A stretch of DNA of 41,958 nt from Stenotrophomonas tumulicola. GTDB taxonomy: Bacteria; Pseudomonadota; Gammaproteobacteria; Xanthomonadales; Xanthomonadaceae. The stretch lies in the NCBI RefSeq assembly GCF_014117215.1, contig NZ_JACGXS010000015.1, positions 1 to 41,958 on the forward strand, written 5' to 3'. Positions 1 through 7,539 of this stretch are shown here, in pieces (positions within the stretch are counted from its first letter, which is position 1; each line of letters starts with the position of its first letter). The notes below the pieces were generated by a model, which did not search any database, was not told the origin of the DNA, and was given only the letters and a program-made list of their open reading frames with translations. Made by a program: the position numbers and the translations under genes.

Positions 1-45
1 TTCCGATCGCCATGCTCGGCGGAATCCATCCGCGCGCTTCACGCC

Positions 46-68
46 CGCCGAGCATGGCGCGGCGCTAC
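46..68. repeat. SMAG-type palindromic repeat
   Basis: An imperfect palindrome built around GCCGAGCATGG, followed by the complement of GTAG. Its CTA (65-67) is the stop codon (TAG) of the Sir2 gene on the minus strand, so the repeat overlaps the end of that gene. A partial related sequence lies at about 5-22. The assignment to the SMAG family rests on the recalled GTAG hallmark, not on a search. Confidence 0.75.
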
Positions 69-871
69 CCGGCCAACCACGGCGCCAGAGCCTCGGCGCA
101 ATCGCGCTCGTCCTTGAACGCCAGCAGTTCATCGGCACGGGTACGCCCCCGGTTCAATGCCGCCACCGGAATGCCGGCCTTGGCCGCCGCCTGCACGAAA
201 CGGAAACCGGAATACACCATCAGCGAGGAACCCACCACCAGCACCGCATCGGCGCGCTGCAGGTGGTCGTGCACCGCCGCCACGCGCTCGCGCGGCACGT
301 TCTCGCCGAAGAACACCACGTCCGGCTTCAACAGGCCACCGCAGTACAGGCAATCAGGCACCACGAAACGGGAGAAGTCCGTTTCCAGGTCGGCGTCGCC
401 GTCAGGGGCGATGCCGGCCTCCAGCGTGTCCCAGCCGGGATTGGCGGCCAGCAGGCGTTGCTGGAAATCCTCGCGCCCGCTGCGTCGTTCACAGCCCATG
501 CAACGCACCAGGTCCAGCCGGCCATGCAGGTCGATGACGTTGCGATTGCCCGCACGCTGGTGCAGGACATCCACGTTCTGGGTGAGCAGCAGCTCGATCT
601 TGCCGCCGGCTTCCAGCGCCGCCAATGCATGGTGCGTGCCGTTGGGGCGGGCATTGCCGAAGCGGGGCCAACCGACCAGGCTGCGCGCCCAGTAGCGTTG
701 GCGCGTGGCCGCTTCACCCATGAAAGCCTGGTAGGTGACCGGTGGCGTGCGCTTCCACTGGCCATCGACATCGCGGTAGTCCGGGATGCCCGAAGCCGTG
801 CTGCAGCCGGCCCCGGTCAACACCAACAGGCGGCGGGCGCGCGTGATGAAATCGGTCAGCGGCTGGCTCAT
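65..871 (-). CDS. Sir2-family NAD-dependent deacylase (sirtuin)
   Basis: A protein of 268 residues that should remove acyl groups from lysines using NAD+. It has the sirtuin signatures in order: GAGCSTASGIPDYR at 20-33 (NAD binding), TQNVD at 97-101, the catalytic His116 in DLHGRLD, and four zinc-binding cysteines at 124, 127, 174 and 177, followed by GSSL near 215. The start at 871 (MSQPLTDF) gives the usual Sir2 N-terminus; the open frame runs 12 codons further upstream to 907, but that extension has no sirtuin character. The stop codon lies inside a SMAG palindrome. The gene is on the same strand as the thioesterase upstream, 43 bases away, and the two may be co-transcribed. Family assignment is firm; the substrate cannot be told from sequence. 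Confidence 0.93.
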   Translation of the reverse strand: MSQPLTDFITRARRLLVLTGAGCSTASGIPDYRDVDGQWKRTPPVTYQAFMGEAATRQRYWARSLVGWPRFGNARPNGTHHALAALEAGGKIELLLTQNVDVLHQRAGNRNVIDLHGRLDLVRCMGCERRSGREDFQQRLLAANPGWDTLEAGIAPDGDADLETDFSRFVVPDCLYCGGLLKPDVVFFGENVPRERVAAVHDHLQRADAVLVVGSSLMVYSGFRFVQAAAKAGIPVAALNRGRTRADELLAFKDERDCAEALAPWLAG

Positions 872-914
872 GGGAATCCAGATGGGGGCGTGGCGGCCCC
901 CACGCAAGCGGCCC

Positions 915-1328
915 TCAAGGGGCCGGCAGGCCTTCAGGCAGCGCAGGCACCGCAGTGGGATGGCCTTCGCCGTCCAGCGCGATCATCACGAAGTGGCCGC
1001 GCGTGCACAGCTTGCGTTCGCCGTTGTGCAGGTCCTCGGCGATCAGTTCCACTTCCACCCGCATCGAACTGCGGCCGACCTCGACGATGCGGCCGATGGT
1101 TTCCACCATCTGGCCGATGCGGATCGGCAGCTTGAAGTCGACCTGGTCGCTGCGCGCGGTGACCACCGTGCGGCGTGAATAACGGGCAGCCGCCAGGAAG
1201 GCGGCCTTGTCCATCCACGCCAGCGCCTGGCCACCGAACAGCGTGCCCATGTGGTTGGTGTGGTTGGGGAAGACGATTTCAGCCATGCGCACTTCGGTCG
1301 GCGGCACGGATTCGGGCTGGGCGGGCAT
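915..1328 (-). CDS. acyl-CoA thioesterase, hotdog fold (YciA-like)
   Basis: A single hotdog-domain protein of 137 residues, the usual length for YciA-type enzymes that hydrolyse acyl-CoA thioesters in the cytoplasm. The segment NHMGTLFGGQALAWMD (25-40) matches the family motif, with Asp40 in the position of the catalytic acid, followed by a VDFKLPI strand. It lies just upstream of the Sir2 gene on the same strand, so an acyl-CoA/NAD metabolic link is possible but unproven. A hairpin related to the one at 6363-6440 lies directly in front of its start codon. The acyl-chain preference is unknown. Confidence 0.88.
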   Translation of the reverse strand: MPAQPESVPPTEVRMAEIVFPNHTNHMGTLFGGQALAWMDKAAFLAAARYSRRTVVTARSDQVDFKLPIRIGQMVETIGRIVEVGRSSMRVEVELIAEDLHNGERKLCTRGHFVMIALDGEGHPTAVPALPEGLPAP

Positions 1329-1344
1329 GGGGATACCGGCATGA

Positions 1345-1382
1345 GAAAGGGACGGAGCGATTATGTCGCATCCGTCCCTTTC
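1345..1382. repeat. Hairpin element in front of the thioesterase gene
   Basis: A perfect 12-bp inverted repeat, GAAAGGGACGGA at 1345-1356 and its complement at 1371-1382, with a 14-base loop. The loop and left arm share the string around GGGACGGAG...ATTA...GTCGCATC with the much longer hairpin at 6363-6440, so both look like copies of one dispersed element. It sits 17 bases upstream of the minus-strand thioesterase start and could affect its transcription. Confidence 0.7.
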
Positions 1383-1391
1383 GGGTGCTGC

Positions 1392-1514
1392 TGCCGCTGC
1401 GCTCGCCGAGCATGGCTATGCGCTACCAGATCACTCGCCGAGCATGGCTCGGCGCTACCGCAACGGTAACCCTGCACTGGTAGCGCCGAGCCATGCTCGG
1501 CGAGCGCAGCGGCA
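1392..1514. repeat. SMAG repeat cluster downstream of nrdB
   Basis: Three SMAG-type palindromes: one at 1404-1426, one at 1436-1458, and one in opposite orientation at 1480-1502. The outer copies extend into a 24-bp perfect inverted repeat (1392-1415 with 1491-1514). The cluster lies 9 bases past the nrdB stop, between nrdB and the thioesterase gene, and could fold into a large cruciform RNA hairpin that stabilises or ends the nrdAB message. There is no clear U-run, so a classical intrinsic terminator is not claimed. Confidence 0.85.
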
Positions 1515-1523
1515 GGCAGTTGG

Positions 1524-2543
1524 TCAGAAGTTCATGTCGAAGGCGACTTCGCCCTTCACGCCGACCTGGTAGGCCGAAGAGCGGCGTTCGAAGAAGTTGG
1601 TCAGCTCCTGCACGTCCTGCAGCTCCATGAACGACAGCGGGTTGCGCACGTTGTACTTCTTTTCCATGCCCAGGCGGTGGAAATGGTTGTCGGCGCAGTG
1701 CTGCAGGTACTGGCGCATGTCACGGGTGGAAATGCCCGCCACGCCGCCGGACAGCACGTCTTCGGCGAACTGCACTTCACATTCGATCGCTTCGGCCAGC
1801 ATGTCGTATACCTGCTGCTTCATCGCATCGTCGAACAGGCCCGGCTCTTCCTCGCGGATCACGTCCACGCACTCGAACGCGAATTCCATGTGGGCACTTT
1901 CGTCGCGGAACACCCAGTTGGTGCCCGAGGCCAGGCCGTTCAGCAGGCCGCGCGAACGGAAGTAGTACACGTAGGCGAACGCGGCGAAGAAGAACAGGCC
2001 TTCGATGCACGCGGCAAAGCAGATCTGGTTGAGCAGGAACTGGCGACGCTGCTCGCGCGTTTCGATACGGCGCAGGTCCTGGATCGAGTCGATCCACTTG
2101 AAGCAGAAATCCGCCTTCTTCTTGATCGAATCGATGTTCTCCACCGCGGCGAACGCTTTGACGCGCTCGTCCGGATCCGGCAGGTAGTTGTCGAGCAGGG
2201 TCAGGTAGAACTGCACGTGCAGCGCTTCTTCGTACAGCTGGCGCGACAGGTACATGCGCGCTTCGGGCGCGTTGAGGTGCTGGTACAGGTTCAGCACCAG
2301 GTTGTTGGACACGATCGAATCGCCGGTGGCGAAGAACGCGACCAGGCGGTGGATCAGGTGGCGGTCGGCCGGCGACATCTTGCTGTGCAGGTCGCTGATG
2401 TCGATCTGGAAGTTGATCTCTTCCACCGTCCAGGTGTTCTTGATCGCGTTCCGGTACATCTCATAGAACTGCGAGTAGCGCATCGGACGCAGGGTCAGTT
2501 CGAAACCTGGGTCGAGCAGCATCTGGGTGGGTTTATCGGCCAT
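1524..2543 (-). CDS. nrdB: Ribonucleoside-diphosphate reductase class I, beta subunit
   Basis: The 339-residue small subunit that holds the di-iron centre and tyrosyl radical for reduction of ribonucleotides to deoxyribonucleotides. Iron ligands are visible: Asp75, then Glu106 and His109, with the radical tyrosine at 113 in the pattern E-A-L-H-V-Q-F-Y, and a second E...H set in FRDESAHMEF. The C-terminal tail (VAFDMNF) is acidic/aromatic, as needed for docking to the alpha subunit. The gene follows nrdA with a 91-base gap that holds one SMAG palindrome and a GC-rich hairpin (about 2609-2625). It is probably transcribed with nrdA. No ferredoxin gene is attached. Confidence 0.97.
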   Translation of the reverse strand: MADKPTQMLLDPGFELTLRPMRYSQFYEMYRNAIKNTWTVEEINFQIDISDLHSKMSPADRHLIHRLVAFFATGDSIVSNNLVLNLYQHLNAPEARMYLSRQLYEEALHVQFYLTLLDNYLPDPDERVKAFAAVENIDSIKKKADFCFKWIDSIQDLRRIETREQRRQFLLNQICFAACIEGLFFFAAFAYVYYFRSRGLLNGLASGTNWVFRDESAHMEFAFECVDVIREEEPGLFDDAMKQQVYDMLAEAIECEVQFAEDVLSGGVAGISTRDMRQYLQHCADNHFHRLGMEKKYNVRNPLSFMELQDVQELTNFFERRSSAYQVGVKGEVAFDMNF

Positions 2544-2572
2544 GGGTGTTTCCTAGGTTTTACGGTGAAAGC

Positions 2573-2595
2573 AGCCGAGCATGGCCCGGCTCTAC
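2573..2595. repeat. SMAG-type palindrome in the nrdA-nrdB gap
   Basis: A palindrome with core GCCGAGCATGGCCCGGC followed by TCTAC, lying between nrdA and nrdB. Together with the GC-rich hairpin just beside it, it could shape the relative mRNA levels of the two subunits by protecting or ending transcripts. That effect is inference only. Confidence 0.7.
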
Positions 2596-2634
2596 AGTGT
2601 CAGCGGTACCGGCCCGGGGGCCGGCACGGCGCGA

Positions 2635-5031
2635 TTATTGGCACGCCTCGCAGCTTTCCGGGTTCTCCAGCGAGCAGGCGATCGCATCCACCGGGTCGAC
2701 AGCGGCGACGTGGCTGCTGACGGTGGTCTTGGCGATCTTGGTCGCCGGACGCGAACGCAGGTAGTACGTGGTCTTGATGCCCTGCTTCCAGGCGTACATG
2801 TACATGGAGGACATGGCGCCGATGTTCGGGCTTTCCATGAACAGGTTGAGCGAAGCGGACTGGTCGATGAACGCGCCGCGGTCGGCGGCCATGTCGATCA
2901 GCGAACGCATCGGCAGTTCCCAGGCGGTGCGGTACACATGGCGCAGCGTTTCCGGGATCTGCATGATGCCCTGGATGGAACCTTCGGCCAGCTTGATCGC
3001 ATCGCGCATTTCCGGCGTCCAATGCCCCAGCTTCTTCAGTTCGGTAACCAGGTAACGGTTGATCTGCAGGAAGTCGCCGGACAGCGTCTCGCGCTTGAAC
3101 AGGTTGGACACCTGCGGTTCCACGCACTCGTAGCAGCCGGCGATGGAGGCGATGGTGGCGGTCGGTGCGATCGCGATCATCAGCGAGTTGCGCAGGCCGT
3201 GTTCCTTGATGCGCTCACGCAGCACATCCCAACGCTCGCCGTCTTCCGGCACCACGTTCCAGGCGTCGAACTGCAGTTCGCCACTGGCCGCACGGGTGTC
3301 GGCGAAGGACGGATGCTTGCCGCGTTCCTGGGCCAGTTCGCAGGAGGTTTCCAGCGCGTGGAAATAGATCGTCTCGGCGATCTTCTTCGACAGCGCGCGG
3401 GCTTCGGCACTGTCGAAGGCCAGGCGCTTGCGGAAGAACACGTCCTGCAGGCCCATGCAGCCCAGGCCGACCGGACGCCAGCGCAGGTTGCCGCGGCGTG
3501 CCGATTCGATCGGGTAGAAGTTCAGGTCGATCACGCGGTCCAGCTGGCGCACGGCCAGGCGCACGGTGTCGGCCAGCTTGTCGAAATCGAACTCGCCGTG
3601 GCCGTCGAAGTGGTTGCCCAGGTTGATCGAGCCCAGGTTGCACACCGCGGTTTCTTCGGCCGAGGTGACTTCCAGGATTTCGGTGCACAGGTTGGACAGG
3701 TGGATCACGTTGCCCGGGCGCAGGGTCTGGTTGCTGGCGCGGTTGCACTTGTCCTTGAACGTCATCCAGCCGTTGCCGGTCTCGGCCAGGGTGCGCATCA
3801 TCCGCGAGTAAAGCTTGCGCGCGGAGATGGTGCGGTTGGCCTTGCCCTGCGCTTCGGCCTGCACGTAGGCGGTCTCGAAGGCTTCGCCAAACAGGTCGGT
3901 GAACTCGGGCACCACGCGCGGATCGAACAGCGACCATTCCTGGTCGGCTTCCACGCGCTTCATGAACAGGTCCGGGATCCAGTTGGCCAGGTTCAGGTTG
4001 TGCGCACGGCGCGATTCGTCGCCGGTGTTGTCACGCAGCTCGAGGAAATCCTCGATGTCGGCATGCCAGGTTTCCAGGTAAACGCAGGCCGCGCCCTTGC
4101 GCTTGCCGCCCTGGTTCACCGCCGCCACCGACGAATCCATGGTCTTCAGCCACGGCACGATGCCGTTGGAGTGGCCGTTGGTGGACTTGATCAGCGAACC
4201 ACGCGAACGCACGCGGGTGTAGCTGACGCCGATGCCGCCGGAGAACTTCGACAGCTGGGCGATGTCGCCGTACTTGGAGTAGATCGACTCCAGCGAATCC
4301 TGCGGCGAATCCAGCAGGAAGCACGAGGACAGCTGCTCGTGGGTGGTGCCGGAGTTGAACAGGGTCGGCGACGACGGCAGGTAGTCCAGGTTGCCCATGC
4401 GCTTGTACAGCGCCAGGGCTTCGGGCACGTCTTCGCTCAGCGCGCTGGCGATGCGCAGGAAGAACTGCTGCGGGGTCTCGATGACCTTGCGGGTATGCGG
4501 ATGGCGCAGCAGGTACCGGTCGTACAGGGTACGCAGGCCGAAGTAATCGAAATGCAGGTCCAGGGTCGGATCGATGGCGTCGTTGAGCTTGCGTGCGTTG
4601 GTCTGCACGAAGCCCAGCAGGCGGTCGTTGATCAGGCCCACTTCGTGGCCACGGCCCACCGACTGCGAGAACGCATGGATCTCCTGGCCGGACACTTCCT
4701 TGGCGATGTAGTTGGCCAGCAGGCGCGCCGCCAGGCGGCCGTACTCGGGCTCTTCACCAATGAGCAGCGCCGCGGTACGGATGGACAGTTCATCCAGTTC
4801 CTGGGTGGTGGCGCCGTTGTACAGGCCGGAAATGGTCCGCGTCGCCACGCGCATCGGATCCACCGCATGCAGGCCTTCGGACGAACGCTGCACCGCGCGC
4901 ACGATCTTGTTCAGGTCCACCAGTTCGGTCGTGCCATTGCGCTTGGTCACGCTCATGGCGTGCGCGGCCGGCGGCGACGTCAACAGGAACTCGCTTTCCT
5001 TTTCGATGGTGGCACTGTTTTCGGTGGTCAC
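2635..5031 (-). CDS. nrdA: Ribonucleoside-diphosphate reductase class I, alpha subunit
   Basis: The 798-residue catalytic subunit. An N-terminal ATP-cone (about 26-115, starting VTKRNGTTELVDLNKI) provides allosteric control. The barrel carries the SSCFLL redox cysteine region, NLCTEI and CNLGSINL active-site segments and the PTATIASIAGCYE segment. The C-terminal CEAC pair is the expected shuttle dithiol that accepts electrons from thioredoxin or glutaredoxin. The start is a GTG at 5031 with AGAGGA eight bases upstream on the coding strand; no ATG fits as well. It heads the nrdAB unit and is preceded by an unusually long, hairpin-rich leader and a strong sigma-70 promoter at about 5309-5337. 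Confidence 0.97.
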   Translation of the reverse strand: MTTENSATIEKESEFLLTSPPAAHAMSVTKRNGTTELVDLNKIVRAVQRSSEGLHAVDPMRVATRTISGLYNGATTQELDELSIRTAALLIGEEPEYGRLAARLLANYIAKEVSGQEIHAFSQSVGRGHEVGLINDRLLGFVQTNARKLNDAIDPTLDLHFDYFGLRTLYDRYLLRHPHTRKVIETPQQFFLRIASALSEDVPEALALYKRMGNLDYLPSSPTLFNSGTTHEQLSSCFLLDSPQDSLESIYSKYGDIAQLSKFSGGIGVSYTRVRSRGSLIKSTNGHSNGIVPWLKTMDSSVAAVNQGGKRKGAACVYLETWHADIEDFLELRDNTGDESRRAHNLNLANWIPDLFMKRVEADQEWSLFDPRVVPEFTDLFGEAFETAYVQAEAQGKANRTISARKLYSRMMRTLAETGNGWMTFKDKCNRASNQTLRPGNVIHLSNLCTEILEVTSAEETAVCNLGSINLGNHFDGHGEFDFDKLADTVRLAVRQLDRVIDLNFYPIESARRGNLRWRPVGLGCMGLQDVFFRKRLAFDSAEARALSKKIAETIYFHALETSCELAQERGKHPSFADTRAASGELQFDAWNVVPEDGERWDVLRERIKEHGLRNSLMIAIAPTATIASIAGCYECVEPQVSNLFKRETLSGDFLQINRYLVTELKKLGHWTPEMRDAIKLAEGSIQGIMQIPETLRHVYRTAWELPMRSLIDMAADRGAFIDQSASLNLFMESPNIGAMSSMYMYAWKQGIKTTYYLRSRPATKIAKTTVSSHVAAVDPVDAIACSLENPESCEACQ

Positions 5032-5071
5032 GGCGGTGGTCCTCTAAGCGTGAGTTGGGGTGCACGGCGCA

Positions 5072-5295
5072 CCTGCCAGGCAGGCACCAGATCCGGTGCG
5101 GATCGATCAGGATGGGGAAGTGGCGTCGCATAAGGCGCGACGGTGGCGGTTTGCCCGCACACCGCGCCCGCAACACCGGTCACCCGACCGGAGATCACGC
5201 AGCCAGCGCCGCACACGTGCATATGCGGCTGTCGGCAAGCCCTGCCAGCAGGCAACCCGGACTTCCCGTCCGGACCGGCGACTTGTGGTCGCCGG
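5072..5295 (-). promoter_or_regulatory. Highly structured 5' leader of nrdAB
   Basis: Between the predicted promoter and the nrdA start lie about 270 transcribed bases packed with hairpins. Those seen by eye are 5275-5295 (8-bp stem, 5-base loop), 5257-5273 (6-bp stem), 5241-5252 (CCTGC/GCAGG), 5208-5229 (GCCGCA/TGCGGC), 5176-5191 (6-bp stem, 4-base loop), 5090-5104 (GATCCG/CGGATC) and 5072-5084 (CCTGCC/GGCAGG). No open reading frame here looks real. The layout suggests post-transcriptional control of ribonucleotide reductase. I compared it by memory with the cobalamin riboswitch and did not find that pattern. Confidence 0.5.
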
Positions 5296-5308
5296 CACCG
5301 ACAGCCAC

Positions 5309-5337
5309 AAGATAGTGGGGGTCCAGGGGTCCGTCAA
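5309..5337 (-). promoter_or_regulatory. Predicted sigma-70 promoter of nrdAB
   Basis: On the minus strand a -35 box TTGACG (5332-5337) is separated by exactly 17 bases from a -10 box TATCTT (5309-5314), close to the ideal promoter layout. The -10 lies inside the dyad CCACTATCTTGTGG, and a further copy of CTTGTGG/CCACAAG occurs at 5282-5288, so a repressor dimer could cover it. The dyad recalls an NrdR box but is two bases shorter in the centre, so NrdR control is only a possibility. Just upstream, at 5349-5366, is a small perfect inverted repeat (GGGATT/AATCCC). Confidence 0.65.
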
Positions 5338-5611
5338 CGCCAAATGTAGGGATTTCGCTCAATCCCTTGTGGCGCAAGGATCAGGACTTTCAGGCGCCCA
5401 CACCGACGTCGGGACCTGCCACAAACCAATGCGCAGTCAAGGGTGGAAGTCGCGATTCTGGTGCGACAACGGGTTCCGATGAACGCAACAATCGCCTTCA
5501 CGCAAGCTACACGAAGCTGGCTGCGCAAGGCCGGTCGGCGCAGTGACTTCCGGCCCTCGCCGCAGGAGGTGCCAGCACCGATCCTGCAGGCTCACATTGG
5601 AGGTGTCCCCC

Positions 5612-6364
5612 ATGATCAACCGCGTGCCCTGTTTCCTGCTGCTGGCGGCCGTTGCGCTGCCGGCGATGGGCGAACCCGGATCGGGTTCGGCGCCGTCGCT
5701 GCAATCAGACCAGTGCGGCATCACCACCCGCTACGACGTCCTGGTGGACAGCGGGGGCGTCTGGCTGCGGCACGGCCCGCAGGCCCCGCATGAAGTGGTG
5801 TTCCATGACGGCGAACTGAGCTTGGACGGAAAGATGGTCGAGGTCAACGAGGCCGATGCCGCCCGCCTGCGCCAGCTGGAAGCCAGCGCGCGGCGACTGA
5901 TGCCCGAGGCCGCCGGATTGGCGCGCGACGTGGTGGACCTGACCTTCGATGCGGTGGACGGGGTAGTCGAGGTGATGACCGGAAGCAAGAACACCCGCAA
6001 GGTGCGCAAGGTACGGCGCGAGGCCCAGGCGTGGGTGGACGACAGCCTGGGGCGCGGCTACTGGGAGCAGTCGACCTTTGGCGAAGGCTTCGAGGCCCGT
6101 GTGGAAGAGATGGCCGAAGCGCTGGCCGCCTCGTTGACCCGCAGCGTGCTGTGGCAGGTGTTCACTGGCCGCGCCGGGGCCATGGAGCGCCGCGCCGACA
6201 GCCTGGAAACCGAACTGGAGCAACGCATGGAAGCACGCGGACAGCAGCTGGAAGCCAAGGCCAACGCCTTGTGCCCGCAGGTGCAGGCACTGGCCGACGT
6301 ACACGATGCCCTGCAGGTGCAGTTCAACGGCCAGCCGCTGCGGCTGCTGGAGCGCGGCGAATAA
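5612..6364 (+). CDS. DUF2884 (YggN-like) exported protein
   Basis: A 250-residue protein with an N-terminal signal peptide (about 1-20, hydrophobic FLLLAAVALPAMG). The mature part has the DUF2884 look: a short beta-rich start (CGITTRYDVLVDSGGVWL), then VVFHDGELSLDGKMVEVNEADAARLRQLE, then long charged helices with coiled-coil character, including SLETELEQRMEARGQQLEAKANALCP. It should be periplasmic; the family has no established biochemical role. The start at 5612 is chosen because GGAGGTG stands 7-13 bases upstream and the signal peptide follows at once. It is transcribed away from nrdA and ends against a very strong hairpin shared with zapE. Confidence 0.85.
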   Translation: MINRVPCFLLLAAVALPAMGEPGSGSAPSLQSDQCGITTRYDVLVDSGGVWLRHGPQAPHEVVFHDGELSLDGKMVEVNEADAARLRQLEASARRLMPEAAGLARDVVDLTFDAVDGVVEVMTGSKNTRKVRKVRREAQAWVDDSLGRGYWEQSTFGEGFEARVEEMAEALAASLTRSVLWQVFTGRAGAMERRADSLETELEQRMEARGQQLEAKANALCPQVQALADVHDALQVQFNGQPLRLLERGE

Positions 6365-6440
6365 AAAGGGGACGGAGGGGATTAAGTCGCATCTGGCCCG
6401 TTAAGACCAGATGCGACTTAATCCCCTCCGTCCCCTTTTT
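6363..6440. terminator. Bidirectional terminator-like hairpin with 34-bp perfect arms
   Basis: The arms at 6363-6396 and 6407-6440 are perfect complements of 34 bases with a 10-base loop. Each outer end is an A-run on one side and a T-run on the other, so transcripts from either direction end in a GC-rich stem followed by U residues. It overlaps the stop codons of both convergent genes (DUF2884 protein and zapE, whose stop is at 6439-6441). Its inner sequence is shared with the smaller hairpin at 1345-1382, so it appears to be a dispersed element recruited as a terminator. Confidence 0.9.
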
Positions 6441-7539
6441 ACGCGCGGTGTGGGGTGCCGAGGTATTCGGCGCTCTGCATTTCGATCAGGCGCGAGGCGG
6501 TGCGCTCGAACGCGCCCTGCAGGCGGGTGCCGGTATACAGCTCCACCGGTGACGTGGCGGCGGTGCAGACCAGGTTGACGTGGCGATCGTACAGTTCGTC
6601 GATCAGGTTGACGAAACGGCGTGCGGCGTCCTCGTTGCTGCGATCGAATGCCGGAATGCCGCCCAGCAGCACCGTATTGAACTCCTGCGCGATCTCGATG
6701 TAATCCGAAGGCCCGCGCGGGCCCTCGCACAGCGCGGCGAAGTCGAACCACGCAATGCTCTTGCCCCGGCCGCGGACCGGGATCTTGCGGCCCTCGATCT
6801 CGATATTGCCTGTCTTGGCCGTTTGCCCGCCGCTGAGGTCGGCCCAGCGCGTGGCCAGCCAGCCATCGCTGTCTTCGGCCAGCGGCGTGCGGTACACCGG
6901 TGAACGGGTCAGCGCACGCATGCGGTAGTCCTCGGTGCCTTCGGCGTACAGCTCCACGCAGTAGCGCTGCAGCATGTCGATGGCAGGCAGGAAGCTGTCG
7001 CGCTGCAGGCCATTGAGGTACAGGTTCTCCACCGCCGTGTTGGACGTGGTCACCAGGGTCACGCCTTCGGCGAACATGCGTTCCAGCAGGCGCGCCAGCA
7101 GCATCGCATCACCGATGTCGGTGACGAAGAACTCATCCAGCACCAGCACGCGCAGGTTGCCGCGCCATTCCTGGGCAATCTTCGCCAGCGGGTCGCTCTG
7201 TCCCTGGTGTTCACGCAGGCGCTCGTGGATGCCGCGCATGAAGCGATGGAAATGGGTGCGGTATTTCTGCTGGATCGGCAGCCCGTCGTAGAACAGGTCG
7301 ACCAGGAAGGTCTTGCCACGGCCCACGCCACCCCAGAAGTAGAGGCCCTTCACCGCCTCCGGCTTCTTGAAGAACGACGACAACCGGTCCAGCCAGCCGT
7401 CATCGGCATCATCCATCAGCGCCAGGTGGATGCGGTCCAGTTCGGCCAGCGCTGCGTGCTGTGCCGGATCGTCCTGCCATTCACCGCGCGCGGCACCCTC
7501 CGCATAGCGCTGCGAAGGGGTCATCACCGCCTCGCTCAT
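6439..7539 (-). CDS. zapE: Cell division ATPase ZapE (AFG1 family)
   Basis: A 366-residue AAA-type ATPase that in E. coli associates with the FtsZ ring under stress. The Walker A motif GGVGRGKT lies at 70-77 in YFWGGVGRGKTFLVDLFY, and the Walker B-like segment LVLDEFFVTDIGDAM follows. The N-terminal MTPSQRYAEGAARGEWQDDPAQ is typical of the family, and the length is usual. Its ATG overlaps the TGA of the upstream hydrolase gene (ATGA at 7536-7539), so translation is probably coupled. The stop codon lies in the terminator hairpin at 6363-6440. Confidence 0.94.
   Translation of the reverse strand: MSEAVMTPSQRYAEGAARGEWQDDPAQHAALAELDRIHLALMDDADDGWLDRLSSFFKKPEAVKGLYFWGGVGRGKTFLVDLFYDGLPIQQKYRTHFHRFMRGIHERLREHQGQSDPLAKIAQEWRGNLRVLVLDEFFVTDIGDAMLLARLLERMFAEGVTLVTTSNTAVENLYLNGLQRDSFLPAIDMLQRYCVELYAEGTEDYRMRALTRSPVYRTPLAEDSDGWLATRWADLSGGQTAKTGNIEIEGRKIPVRGRGKSIAWFDFAALCEGPRGPSDYIEIAQEFNTVLLGGIPAFDRSNEDAARRFVNLIDELYDRHVNLVCTAATSPVELYTGTRLQGAFERTASRLIEMQSAEYLGTPHRA

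Noticed and set aside
2581..5133. A plus-strand open frame of 850 codons opposite nrdA
   Set aside because: It is the mirror of the high-GC nrdA/nrdB coding strand; its translation is of low complexity (rich in V, Q, H, G) and nrdA is certain.
5032..5308. Cobalamin riboswitch in front of nrdA
   Set aside because: The B12-box and core pattern remembered for that riboswitch could not be matched, and a class I enzyme does not need cobalamin.
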